Translations under genes and position numbers: made by a program | Part shown: in pieces, positions 1 through 6,947 of the stretch | Numbering within the stretch: position 1 is the first letter of the stretch | Layout of the letters: every line of letters starts with the position of its first letter | Notes under the pieces: generated by a model | Told to the model about the DNA's origin: nothing | The model's database searches: none | The model's input: the letters and a program-made list of their open reading frames with translations, nothing else | Source: a virus | Strand: one strand, 5' to 3' | Virus record (IMG/VR): IMGVR_UViG_3300022745_000148 | Coordinates: 1 to 22,551 of that record | Length of the DNA stretch: 22,551 nucleotides

Positions 1-458
1 CAGTTAATCTTTGAGAGGATGAAGTGGTCAACTGGAACCTGCTTCCCGTTAATAAGCCAAGTTCCCTCACGATGGGAGAACTTGAAACCCGTAGCGATAG
101 CCAACTTTCTAGCTACCCTATTAGTAATTGGGACCTTAGTGGTAATAGCCACAGATCCCGGAACTTCCTTGAAGAGCTTCTCTGCGGAAGCCTTGGCGAG
201 GGCTACAGTCCTCGGACCTCGGCCCTCTGGGAGGAACTGAGTGTGGACCTCGTAGACTCCCGGAGCTACCTTATGAAAGAAGAATCCCCCAAAGTCTCCA
301 TCCCTATGAATGAAACAGTCTGGAGATTCAAGGAGAGAGCTAAGATCCAAGCTATTCGGATACAGCTCTCCACACACATACGGATAGATGGAAGGATGGT
401 TGACAATAGAGTTAAACCATCCCGCATCTTTAGAGGTCTCTAAGTTACTTACTACCAT
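1..458 (-). CDS. GNAT-fold acetyltransferase-like phage protein, partial (C-terminus outside window)
   Basis: An open frame of about 152 codons starts at the ATG at 458 and runs off the left edge. It reads MVVSNLETSKDAGWFN and later GVYEVHTQFLPEGRGPRT, then VPITNRVARKLAIATGFKF. A beta strand ending in H-x-Q-F-L-P, an R-G-x-G-like loop, an alpha helix, then P-x-x-N-x-x-A-x-x-x-A-x-x-x-G-F is the usual GNAT fold order (acetyl-CoA loop, then the conserved Asn). Phages carry such proteins both as virion-associated proteins and as modifying enzymes; substrate unknown. The start overlaps the stop of the upstream coiled-coil/TM gene by 14 nt, suggesting translational coupling. No strong Shine-Dalgarno is visible. 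The GNAT assignment is from motif reading only. Confidence 0.7.
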   Translation of the reverse strand, partial: MVVSNLETSKDAGWFNSIVNHPSIYPYVCGELYPNSLDLSSLLESPDCFIHRDGDFGGFFFHKVAPGVYEVHTQFLPEGRGPRTVALAKASAEKLFKEVPGSVAITTKVPITNRVARKLAIATGFKFSHREGTWLINGKQVPVDHFILSKIN

Positions 459-669
459 ACCCGGAGAGACGAAGAACAACGTCTACAACAAACGTGAGGA
501 TGACTCCCAGCGTGAGGATGACCGCCCAAGCGCCTTTGGTACGGTTCATCACTCGTGCCACTTCCTGCTGGGCCTTAGTATTGGCCTCGACAGCAGCAGT
601 CAGACGGTCGATCTTCTCGTCCGTCACGGCCTGTGCAATCTCAAGGGCTCTAACGCGGTCTTCCACCAA
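445..669 (-). CDS. Small coiled-coil protein with C-terminal membrane helix (XhlA-like; lysis/holin-associated candidate)
   Basis: The product has 74 aa if TTG at 669 is used, or 73 aa from GTG at 666; GGGAAG upstream fits either. Residues about 3-45 form a charged heptad-like helix (VRALEIAQAVTDEKIDRLTA). One hydrophobic segment follows at about 47-66 (AWAVILTLGVILTFVVDVVL), then a short polar tail. This architecture and size resemble XhlA-type haemolysin/holin-associated proteins and some spanin components. Its place at the distal end of the late operon, after a 45-aa membrane protein and the tail fibre genes, fits a lysis module. Function is inferred from architecture and position only; no catalytic motif is present. 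Confidence 0.7.
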   Translation of the reverse strand: MVEDRVRALEIAQAVTDEKIDRLTAAVEANTKAQQEVARVMNRTKGAWAVILTLGVILTFVVDVVLRLSGYGSK

Positions 670-671
670 GG

Positions 672-809
672 TTACTTCCCGTCAGTCGAGTTCGGACCCT
701 TCTTCCAAGTAAACGAGTACTTGGTCAGCTTCTTCTCAAGGTAAGTGGCTACGAAGTAGAAAACCACAATACCGAGGAAGCTCAGGGCAATAACAGTAGA
801 CTTAGACAT
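672..809 (-). CDS. 45-aa single-pass membrane protein (small holin/spanin candidate)
   Basis: The frame reads MSKSTVIALSFLGIVVFYFV then ATYLEKKLTKY and ends STDGK. One membrane helix covers about residues 5-24, followed by a basic/polar tail. The ATG at 809 has AGGA about 10 nt upstream. The gap between is an uninterrupted TA run. The gene ends 2 bases before the TTG start of the next gene, so the two are probably translated together. Small one-helix proteins next to fibre genes in phages are often holins, antiholins or inner-membrane spanins, but nothing here distinguishes these. Too short for most ORF callers. Confidence 0.65.
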   Translation of the reverse strand: MSKSTVIALSFLGIVVFYFVATYLEKKLTKYSFTWKKGPNSTDGK

Positions 810-826
810 ATATATATATTCCTAAA

Positions 827-1300
827 TTAAGTAATGCTAAACGCTCTGGAAATACCTATATCAAACGTGACTGCGGAACTCCAAGTCCATGTAGCTACTC
901 CAGCGGAGTATCCATAAGAAGAAGTAGCAGCAGTCCTAGACTGTCCATTATAGGTTACAGTAGTGAAAAATCCGTTCTGACCCGGGTCTCCAGAAAACCC
1001 GCTAATAACAACGGTGAACACTGTGAAGGCCATTTGGAACTGAGTGACTGTCTGGCCGGTAGCAAAAGTAACCGGGGACATGGTGCCACCGGAACCGTTT
1101 TGATAGCCTACGTTAAATCCGCCATTGTACTGTGCGGCGGTTAGAGTACCAGACATCGGAGTAAACGCAGCATAAACCTGCTGCCAAACCCCCGACACTT
1201 TCACAAAAGCCTTGGTAACAGTCTGCCAGACTCCAGATACCTTTACCTGTAGCTTGGTAGCGGTCTGCCACGTACCAGCAACTTTCATCTGAGTCTTCAT
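827..1300 (-). CDS. Tail fibre-associated / receptor-binding candidate with N-terminal triple repeat
   Basis: 157 aa. The N-terminus has three tandem copies of about 15 residues built on K-V-x-G-x-W-Q-x-V-T-K (MKVAGTWQTATK, VKVSGVWQTVTK, VKVSGVWQQV). A Gly/Ser/Thr-rich beta domain follows (SGTLTAAQYNGGFNVGYQNG, later SSYGYSAGVATWTWSSAVTF). The short W-containing repeats resemble those at the start of small phage tail-tip or fibre accessory proteins. The gene directly abuts the upstream fibre gene (stop and start touch at 1300/1301), and the lysis-candidate genes follow it. Adsorption or fibre-cap function is inferred from location and composition; no enzyme motif is seen. Confidence 0.65.
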   Translation of the reverse strand: MKTQMKVAGTWQTATKLQVKVSGVWQTVTKAFVKVSGVWQQVYAAFTPMSGTLTAAQYNGGFNVGYQNGSGGTMSPVTFATGQTVTQFQMAFTVFTVVISGFSGDPGQNGFFTTVTYNGQSRTAATSSYGYSAGVATWTWSSAVTFDIGISRAFSIT

Positions 1301-2293
1301 TTAATTATACCGGAACCACACGTCACCATCTGACCCGCCGAACGCGTCTGCGCCGTTAGAGAAGGTCATTAGCTGAACAGCAGCATTGGTACCATTGCCC
1401 CTGACGAAGTTACCCGTAGTAACTCCGATAAACGCATTGAGGGCAGCCTGCGCAGTAGTCTGACCAGTGCCTCCATTGCCGATTGCCACAGTGCCAGAGA
1501 CGTTGGTGGCAGTAGTAGCAGTAGTGGCTGACGTTGCCGTAGTGGCAGTAGCCGAGTTACCAGAGCAGGAAGAAGCAACCGTGGCGGTAGCCGCGTTGCC
1601 CGTGGTACTCTGATTCAGAGTGGGGAACGTGCAGTTAGCGAGGTTACCGCTGACGGGGGTACCCAGAGCAGGAGTGACTAGGGTAGGGCTAGTATTAAGC
1701 ACCACACTTCCGGAACCCGTAGACGAGGTAACACCAGTGCCTCCAGAGAGTACGCCGAGAGTGGCAGAGAGACCGCCAGCAGTTCCAGTCGTATTCTGGT
1801 TGAGAGTCGGGAAAGAGCAGTTAGCCAGATTACCGGACACCGGAGTACCGAGAGCCGGAGTAACAAGCGTCGGGGAGGTCTGAAGAACAACACTACCCGA
1901 CCCCGTCGCAGCGGAAGCGCCGGTACCGCCTGACGTGATCGGGAGGGCCGTAGTAAAGCTTACCGCTCCCGTAACGCCCAGAGTACTGTTAATCGTAACG
2001 CCAGCATTGAAAGTGCTAGTACCAGCAAAGGTAGTAGCAAGAGTGAACGCATTAGTACTGTCAAGATACGCCGTGTTTGCATACTGGTTAGCCTTAAGGA
2101 GCTTACTGGTAGCATCAAGACCGGCATACCCGTTGGCAGCATTCTTGTTGGTAGTCTCTTCCTTGGTAGCAATTGCCGTAGCAATGTTATTCAGCTCGGT
2201 ATCAATCTCAGTACCCTTAGCCACCTTGGCTGGGTTAAGGTGAGCTAGGGCATCCTTGGCAGCAAAGTTTACAGTTTTAACGTAATTCGACAT
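1301..2293 (-). CDS. Tail fibre protein with tandem 62-residue repeats
   Basis: 330 aa. The N-terminus (MSNYVKTVNFAAKDALAHLN, then GTEIDTELNNIATAIATKEE) is the podophage fibre type that anchors to the tail. Two tandem repeats of about 62 residues lie at about 122-245 (GGTGASAATGSGSVVL..SPTLVTPALGTPVSGNLANC..FPTLNQ). The C-terminal part has further GNGGTGQTTAQAALNAF-type motifs common in fibre shafts. The product is the host-recognition fibre shaft, probably a trimeric beta-rich rod. The protein ends with a short SNGADAFGGSDGDVWFRYN segment that looks like a fibre tip. It lies immediately downstream of the nozzle protein with a gap of 8 bases. Confidence 0.85.
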   Translation of the reverse strand: MSNYVKTVNFAAKDALAHLNPAKVAKGTEIDTELNNIATAIATKEETTNKNAANGYAGLDATSKLLKANQYANTAYLDSTNAFTLATTFAGTSTFNAGVTINSTLGVTGAVSFTTALPITSGGTGASAATGSGSVVLQTSPTLVTPALGTPVSGNLANCSFPTLNQNTTGTAGGLSATLGVLSGGTGVTSSTGSGSVVLNTSPTLVTPALGTPVSGNLANCTFPTLNQSTTGNAATATVASSCSGNSATATTATSATTATTATNVSGTVAIGNGGTGQTTAQAALNAFIGVTTGNFVRGNGTNAAVQLMTFSNGADAFGGSDGDVWFRYN

Positions 2294-2301
2294 GGGTTAC
2301 C

Positions 2302-3861
2302 TTACTTTGCCAGACGGCCAATTTTCGTGAACATGTTCATCTGCTGCATAGCAAACTGAGAGTTGTTGATTGCTGCCGAGATACCTACTCGGAAGTATTG
2401 GCCGGTTCCCGTAGTGGAGATACCAACCTTGGTGAGAGCCAGACCACCAGACCACTCATCGGTACCCCACTCCATGATTCCCCACTCAGAGGAAGTAGAG
2501 TCTCCAGTAGCCACGGAGACAGACTTGAAGTTGCCCGAGAAGTCAATGTCCCACTTGAGGGAGATATTGATGGCAGCAGTGGTGAATACCGTAGCCGTAA
2601 GGGTCTTGAGGATCTTGAGGTACTGAGCAACGTCCTGTCCGAGGTCAATCCACCCAGAGGCGTAGGACATGTTGATGACAGCCCCGTTGTCCAAGTACCC
2701 TGTGTATGCTCCCACCTGACCGCCTACAGCGGCTAGGGAGATATAGAAGGTACCGTTCTGGGCAGCACACATGGCGTAGGGGATCATAGTGTCCCATGTA
2801 GTCATGGGATACGTACCGTCGTCCAGCTTGTTCTTCGTGTTGAAGTAGAAGGCTAGACCAGAGCCGGGGCAGGACAGAACGTACATAGAGTTGTACGGGG
2901 AGTACTTGCCCTTGATACGGATAGGGGTCTCGTTGGTGATAATCGAAACCATGTAGTCTCGGTTATTACCAGAGATATTAAACAGAGGGTTGGACTTGGT
3001 GATTACCAGCTTCTGGAGAGATTGAACACCAACCTTGGAAAGGAACAGAAGGTCCGTACCCTCAACCTCAGAAACTGAGTCCCGAGCGATACAGCCAACC
3101 GAGTTGACCATATCGTAGACGTACATAGTGTTAGGGTCGATACCCTTAGCCGAAGCGTTGCCATCCGTCAGAAGGATAATAGAGTTCTTACCAAAGACCA
3201 CAAGGGCTTTATTGAACGTCGCCAGAGCCACAATCTCATCAGAACCATTAGGCCAGACGGATGTAAAATCAAAGGATCCAGCACCATCTGCGGTTGCCCA
3301 TTTGGTTGCATCGAGGAGGGCAGAATACTTGATAGACTGCTTGTTGGAATCGCTGATCCAAAGCCGTCCGGAGAAAGCGAGAGCGCAATTGCCCGTGGGC
3401 AAGGTGCCAGTGGCTGCCGTGAGATTGGCAAATGACGTTGATCCATCGTACACAATAGGCGTCATGCCCTGCTGGACACCGTACACCTTCCCGTTGTAGT
3501 TGACAAATTGCCAATCGTCTGCTGTAACAGTTGCGGTCCCGGTGATGTCTGTAGGAGTAGAAACTCCGAGGTAGAGCTTATGATTACTGGCAGACAGGAT
3601 GATCTGGGTAGTCCCGTCCAGCTTGATCTGTTCAAAAATACCGGTGATAGTGGGAGTCCCAGAGATAGGGGAGGAAGTCTGGGTAGCCCATCCGTTACGG
3701 GCACAAAGCCTACCGGAGCCATCGAATGCACAGTTGTTAGCCTCCGTAGCCCACGTAACCCCAAGGATCGTGGCTTCGTTCTGCTTATTGAGTCCATTGA
3801 AGCCCGGCGTAACCAAAGAGATTGGTACAAGCTGGGCACCACTGCGGGGAGTAATCGGCAT
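2302..3861 (-). CDS. Tail nozzle / head-to-tail stabilisation protein (P22 gp10 / T7 gp12-like)
   Basis: 519 aa, beta-rich, starting MPITPRSGAQLVPISLVTPG. Segments such as NNCAFDGSGRLCARNGW, FNYNGKVYGVQQG-like strands, and ATFNKALVVFGKNSIILLTD are typical of the beta-propeller nozzle/stabilisation proteins of podoviruses. These close the tail tube below the adaptor ring. It follows the adaptor with a gap of 3 bases and precedes the fibre gene, the usual podovirus order. Length is within the range of P22 gp10-like proteins. The assignment rests on composition, motif style and order rather than on a unique catalytic signature. Confidence 0.8.
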   Translation of the reverse strand: MPITPRSGAQLVPISLVTPGFNGLNKQNEATILGVTWATEANNCAFDGSGRLCARNGWATQTSSPISGTPTITGIFEQIKLDGTTQIILSASNHKLYLGVSTPTDITGTATVTADDWQFVNYNGKVYGVQQGMTPIVYDGSTSFANLTAATGTLPTGNCALAFSGRLWISDSNKQSIKYSALLDATKWATADGAGSFDFTSVWPNGSDEIVALATFNKALVVFGKNSIILLTDGNASAKGIDPNTMYVYDMVNSVGCIARDSVSEVEGTDLLFLSKVGVQSLQKLVITKSNPLFNISGNNRDYMVSIITNETPIRIKGKYSPYNSMYVLSCPGSGLAFYFNTKNKLDDGTYPMTTWDTMIPYAMCAAQNGTFYISLAAVGGQVGAYTGYLDNGAVINMSYASGWIDLGQDVAQYLKILKTLTATVFTTAAINISLKWDIDFSGNFKSVSVATGDSTSSEWGIMEWGTDEWSGGLALTKVGISTTGTGQYFRVGISAAINNSQFAMQQMNMFTKIGRLAK

Positions 3862-3864
3862 GTA

Positions 3865-4578
3865 TTAGTCCGGCCAGAAGGTAAGAGCGTGAGGAGACTG
3901 CGAGGAGTCCAGCGCAATAGCGTCTGCGAGGGAGGTCAGGTACTTCTTTTCAGCCTCGTTTCCGGGCTGTCCAATCTCTTCTCCCTTTTCTTGGAGGGCG
4001 TAGTTTGTAGCCAAGAGGATGACTGGCTGGTAGGGAACGAGTAGGGCGTCCGAGTCCCCTGCCAGTGCGACCTGAGGATTCTTAAATACCATTTGCCAAT
4101 TTCTTGTTCCAGCGGGCTTCTCCAAGAGATTTACCACGACTCCAGTTGAAGTGGTAGTGAGAGCAAAGATACTGGGGAAAGGAACGTCTGGGTGAGTAGA
4201 CATGAGCTGGAACTGACGGTTCACCCACTCGATGTCATACTGACGCAGGTAATAGGGGTTGCCCGTCGTGTTATCCACGGCTAGGGCAGTGTTATAATAG
4301 GGGTCAGTGATGATCTTGGATCGTTCACTTAGTTCGTTACCAGCCCCAACAATAGCAGTCTGGGACAGGTCATAGGTGTAGGTACCCGCGCTAAGCGTGA
4401 AGTTAATCACCTTGCGGAGGCAGGCCCAATTCCACGCATCCTCTACAGCGATCTTAGCATCATTGATATATTCACCAATGAGGGTAGAGTAGGCGTTCTC
4501 CGTGACAGTACCAACCTGAGCCTCCCGAACTCTGCGGAGGACTGCATTCACCAAAGTCAGGAAAGTCTTTTGAGCCAT
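3865..4578 (-). CDS. Head-tail adaptor / tail tubular protein A-like (T7 gp11 / P22 gp4 class)
   Basis: 237 aa. The N-terminus contains LVNAVLRRVREAQVGTVTEN followed by YINDAKIAVEDAWNW, the helix pair characteristic of podovirus adaptor (tail tubular A) proteins that dock under the portal ring. The central part is beta-rich (TLSAGTYTYDLSQ). The C-terminus is a helix rich in A/E. It lies between capsid and nozzle genes, as expected. The ATG at 4578 is preceded on the coding strand by TTAAGG about 7 nt upstream. That Shine-Dalgarno is itself one arm of a CCTTWACATGTAAAGG palindrome, so translation may be controlled by it. Confidence 0.85.
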   Translation of the reverse strand: MAQKTFLTLVNAVLRRVREAQVGTVTENAYSTLIGEYINDAKIAVEDAWNWACLRKVINFTLSAGTYTYDLSQTAIVGAGNELSERSKIITDPYYNTALAVDNTTGNPYYLRQYDIEWVNRQFQLMSTHPDVPFPSIFALTTTSTGVVVNLLEKPAGTRNWQMVFKNPQVALAGDSDALLVPYQPVILLATNYALQEKGEEIGQPGNEAEKKYLTSLADAIALDSSQSPHALTFWPD

Positions 4579-4582
4579 GTAT

Positions 4583-4604
4583 AAACCTTAACATGTAAAG
4601 GTTT
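4583..4604. promoter_or_regulatory. Palindromic element, copy 1 (CCTTAACATGTAAAGG)
   Basis: A 22-bp near-perfect palindrome with a single mismatched pair, located between the major capsid and adaptor genes. On the leftward transcript its arm supplies the TTAAGG Shine-Dalgarno of the adaptor gene. It belongs to a family of seven related elements in this window. It could be a DNA operator or an RNA hairpin hiding the ribosome site; the sequence cannot decide. Confidence 0.65.
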
Positions 4605-4605
4605 C

Positions 4606-4623
4606 GGGCCCCCGAAGGGGCCC
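4606..4623 (-). terminator. UUCG-loop hairpin after the major capsid gene (partial terminator or mRNA-stabilising stem)
   Basis: On the leftward RNA the sequence is GGGCCCC-TTCG-GGGGCCC: a 7-bp all-GC stem capped by the very stable UUCG tetraloop, starting 13 bases after the capsid stop codon. No U tract follows (the next bases are GAAACC), so it is not a complete intrinsic terminator. A structure here could reduce read-through or protect the capsid mRNA 3' end. Confidence 0.6.
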
Positions 4624-4636
4624 TCCACCTAGTAGA

Positions 4637-5569
4637 TTAGACCACCGGGACCATGAAGCCAACGCCCGCTTCCGGACGCAGCACACCGCCACCGAAGATC
4701 GTATCCGCCGTCATCAGGTCAGCAAGCCATTCCAGCTTGTACTGAGTCTGCATACGCGGAGACTCCTGATTGATGAACACCAGCGCATCCTGATGGAACA
4801 GGAGGCCAGCCCAGTTGTTGGTCGTACCGTCCGTGGCGAGAACCTTCGTCACGTTCGAGGACACATACACCGGAACACCATACAGGTCACCGATCAGACC
4901 ATTACGGATCGGATTACCACCAGCACTCTCACCCGTGAACGCCTGTTCCGTGAAACGAGCAAGGCCCAGCAGGCGGCGCTTCTCGATCGGCGGAATGACG
5001 AACTGGCGACCACGACCCGGAACGTCCGCATCGTCGAGCTTCTGGATCAGACGACGAATACCGTCATCCGTCAGAGCCGCCGCGTTACCCGTATTGGTGT
5101 TAGCCGACGGGTTCCAGACAGTGACACCATCGCCCGCGAGGAACTGGTTGTAGTTCGTACCAGACTGGAAGGTAGCAGCCTTCGACTGGATGAACGAGTC
5201 AATCTTCTTCGCAAGGGCGTAGCCCGCATCGTCCGTGTAGAACTTGCGGAGCGACGGGAGAGCCTGCACCGACACGATGTCTTCAATCAGTCGGGAATAC
5301 TCCCAGTGCTGGTCGATCGTGAAGGAGTAGGTCGATTCCGTGGCAGCGATCAGGGTAACCTGAGTCGAGGCCGCCTTAGCAGACGGCGAGCCGCGGGTCG
5401 GCTTCGGGATGTTGATAACAGCACCCTTCTTACCCGTGTGGTCCATCGTGGTGACGAGATCTGCCACAACGAGATTCTGCTTGAAAGCAGCCGTAACTTC
5501 ATCAGACCACATCTGCGGCAGGAAGGTCGCTGCCGTAGTAAGGGTTACGTTATTAGTACCTAGAGCCAT
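4637..5569 (-). CDS. Major capsid protein
   Basis: 310 aa. Typical HK97-fold phage coat features: N-terminal MWSDEVTAAFKQNLVVADLV, then KGAVINIPKP, HWEYSRLIEDI, a spine-like helix region around YALAKKIDSFIQ, and a C-terminal LYGVPVYVSSNV strand followed by LVFINQESPRMQTQYKLEWL. It forms the procapsid shell with the scaffold protein encoded just upstream. GGAG lies 7 nt before the ATG, a strong ribosome site. Codons are strongly biased to C-ending forms (AAC, ATC, GTC, TTC) compared with neighbouring minor structural genes, consistent with very high expression. It is followed by a GC-rich UUCG hairpin. Confidence 0.93.
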   Translation of the reverse strand: MALGTNNVTLTTAATFLPQMWSDEVTAAFKQNLVVADLVTTMDHTGKKGAVINIPKPTRGSPSAKAASTQVTLIAATESTYSFTIDQHWEYSRLIEDIVSVQALPSLRKFYTDDAGYALAKKIDSFIQSKAATFQSGTNYNQFLAGDGVTVWNPSANTNTGNAAALTDDGIRRLIQKLDDADVPGRGRQFVIPPIEKRRLLGLARFTEQAFTGESAGGNPIRNGLIGDLYGVPVYVSSNVTKVLATDGTTNNWAGLLFHQDALVFINQESPRMQTQYKLEWLADLMTADTIFGGGVLRPEAGVGFMVPVV

Positions 5570-5590
5570 TCTATTTCTCCATAGAGTTTA

Positions 5591-6337
5591 TTACTTCACT
5601 CGACCTCCCGCATACGCAGCTTCACGGGCACGTTGAAAGGCAGGGTCATTCCACTTGGCCTTTGCAGTAGGATCACCAGCAATTGCACGACGCTGTAGGT
5701 CGATGAAGTCTGCTCGGGAGTACGTCTTTTCAACGTCACCGCCACGAGTCGAGGCTCCTTCGAGGATACCGTCCTTTTCCTGCTGTCGCTTCTTGGTCTT
5801 GCTCAGCTCTTTGGCTGCTGCCAGATCCTGCTTCTTCTCTTCCCAGAGACTCCACAGGGAGGTTGCAGCTTCGTAGTTACCGTTGTTAGCAGCGGTGCCT
5901 AGAGCCGTACGGACCTTATTCGACTTGATCCAATCAGCAAATTCCGGGTCTTCGATGTCTTTCTTATAGTTGGGATAGGTCAGTTCAAACTCCCTCTGGG
6001 AGAGATCCCGCTCAAGGCGGTCCACTCGTTCAAGGGTCTTTGAGACTGTAGGACTATCCGACACAGCCCGTTCTAGTACGTCATCGGGATTAGTGAGCAG
6101 TTCGTCAGTAGTGACGGGTTTCCGCTCATGCCGAGGCACGTCCTGTTTGTTTCGTTCTAGTCCCAGAAGCTGGTCCGCGATCTGCCTTGCCGCCCCAAGC
6201 TCGTTAGCAATCCGGGAGCGATCCCGTTCTGCTTCCATGTGCATCTTGGCTACGTCCTCAAGGGACTTACCTCGATACTTCTCGGGGAGTTCATTCTCGA
6301 TCTGGTCGTTCTGGTCCTGCGAATCCAATTCAGACAT
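5591..6337 (-). CDS. Capsid scaffolding protein
   Basis: 248 aa, acidic and highly charged, starting MSELDSQDQNDQIENELPEK then YRGKSLEDVAKMHMEAERDR. Long helical charged segments (RVDRLERDLSQREFELTYPN; EEKKQDLAAAKELSKTKKRQ) and a basic C-terminus ending AYAGGRVK are typical of podovirus scaffolds. In these the C-terminal helix-turn-helix binds the coat protein. The gene lies directly before the major capsid gene (gap 21 bases), the standard position. The start overlaps closely with the preceding 37-aa gene (TAA-TA-ATG). No protease motif is seen, so it is probably a reusable scaffold rather than a self-cleaving one. Confidence 0.88.
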   Translation of the reverse strand: MSELDSQDQNDQIENELPEKYRGKSLEDVAKMHMEAERDRSRIANELGAARQIADQLLGLERNKQDVPRHERKPVTTDELLTNPDDVLERAVSDSPTVSKTLERVDRLERDLSQREFELTYPNYKKDIEDPEFADWIKSNKVRTALGTAANNGNYEAATSLWSLWEEKKQDLAAAKELSKTKKRQQEKDGILEGASTRGGDVEKTYSRADFIDLQRRAIAGDPTAKAKWNDPAFQRAREAAYAGGRVK

Positions 6338-6339
6338 TA

Positions 6340-6453
6340 TTAGTTTCCTAACCTAAAGTAAGTTCCCTGCCCACGATAGTGTGGGTTATAGAGAGATAGA
6401 CCTGCCGCTTTAGGAAAGACGGTTGTAGATCTAGTCTGGAGAAGGTTACTCAT
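6340..6453 (-). CDS. 37-aa conserved-position small protein, unknown function
   Basis: The frame reads MSNLLQTRSTTVFPKAAGLS followed by LYNPHYRGQGTYFRLGN. The start at 6453 is chosen because ATG AGT AA overlaps the stop of the upstream zinc-ribbon gene by 8 nt, a typical coupled junction. The longer open frame to 6588 would run entirely inside that gene. The stop is two bases before the scaffold ATG, so the gene exactly fills the gap. No membrane helix or known motif. Packed position and a polar, aromatic C-terminus suggest a minor head protein or assembly factor, but this is a guess. Confidence 0.55.
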   Translation of the reverse strand: MSNLLQTRSTTVFPKAAGLSLYNPHYRGQGTYFRLGN

Positions 6454-6709
6454 CGTAATGAGCTTTACCCTTCTTATGATGTTCTCTTCGGGTGCGTTCC
6501 CATTTATCCACCGCCGTGGGGAAAGAGCCATCAAGTCCAAGTCGCGGGTCCAGACGGGGCGCCGAAACTTGCCGTATCGCCTTCGCATTGCACTCAGGGC
6601 ACGGAGCCCGGAAGATATTGCGATAGACTAATTCTTCAAAGATGTTCCCGCATTCGGGACACTCAAAATCAAATAAAATCCTACTCGTCGGCTGAGACAC
6701 TTGCTTCAT
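6446..6709 (-). CDS. Small zinc-ribbon protein
   Basis: 87 aa. Two CxxC knuckles, C17-P-E-C20 and C37-P-E-C40 (DFECPECGNIFEELVY; APCPECNAKAIRQVSAP), make a FmdB/rubredoxin-like zinc ribbon. A basic tail follows (KWERTRREHHKKGKAHYDE). Such ribbons occur in many phage head-gene clusters between portal and scaffold; exact role unknown. It might bind DNA or RNA or help head assembly. The start overlaps the upstream gene by 29 nt and its end overlaps the 37-aa gene by 8 nt. AGAGG lies just upstream of the ATG, though spacing is short. Confidence 0.75.
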   Translation of the reverse strand: MKQVSQPTSRILFDFECPECGNIFEELVYRNIFRAPCPECNAKAIRQVSAPRLDPRLGLDGSFPTAVDKWERTRREHHKKGKAHYDE

Positions 6710-6941
6710 CTTCCTCTTTCAGAACGTGCTCCAGCATCGTGTACATAGTCAGGAAGTCGTTATAGGTCAGAATCCTTCCCTGCGCCACCCTGAGTACATC
6801 ACCATCTGTAGTCGTGGGGTCAACTAGTGCAGACTTGATCTGCTCTACCTTCTCCCGCATATCGTTCTCTAGGTCTTTCCAGCCGGGCGTATTCACGGTT
6901 TCCCAGATACGCGCCAGCTTTTCAGCCGTCTTGTCGTCCAT
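6681..6941 (-). CDS. 86-aa acidic helical protein between portal and scaffold, unknown function
   Basis: Starts MDDKTAEKLARIWETVNTPG, continues WKDLENDMREKVEQIKSALV, and ends in an acidic tail LKEEDEASVSADE. Predicted mainly helical, no cysteine pairs and no membrane segment. It follows the portal gene with a gap of 6 bases and overlaps the zinc-ribbon gene by 29 nt. Short helical proteins in this slot are common in podovirus head clusters and may be portal-associated assembly proteins. I do not recognise a named family. Confidence 0.65.
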   Translation of the reverse strand: MDDKTAEKLARIWETVNTPGWKDLENDMREKVEQIKSALVDPTTTDGDVLRVAQGRILTYNDFLTMYTMLEHVLKEEDEASVSADE

Positions 6942-6947
6942 AAGAAG

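Noticed and set aside
24-443. 139-codon rightward frame at the left edge
   Set aside because: Opposite strand to the GNAT-like reading frame, which has recognisable motifs and fits the operon.
4793-5563. 256-codon rightward open frame opposite the major capsid gene
   Set aside because: It is antisense to a clear capsid protein, very Arg-rich (RRRAAGRLRD style), has no ribosome site and is explained by the C-biased codons of the capsid gene.
6454-6588. N-terminal extension of the 37-aa gene
   Set aside because: It lies fully inside the zinc-ribbon gene in another frame and is Arg-rich shadow sequence; the coupled ATG at 6453 is the likely start.
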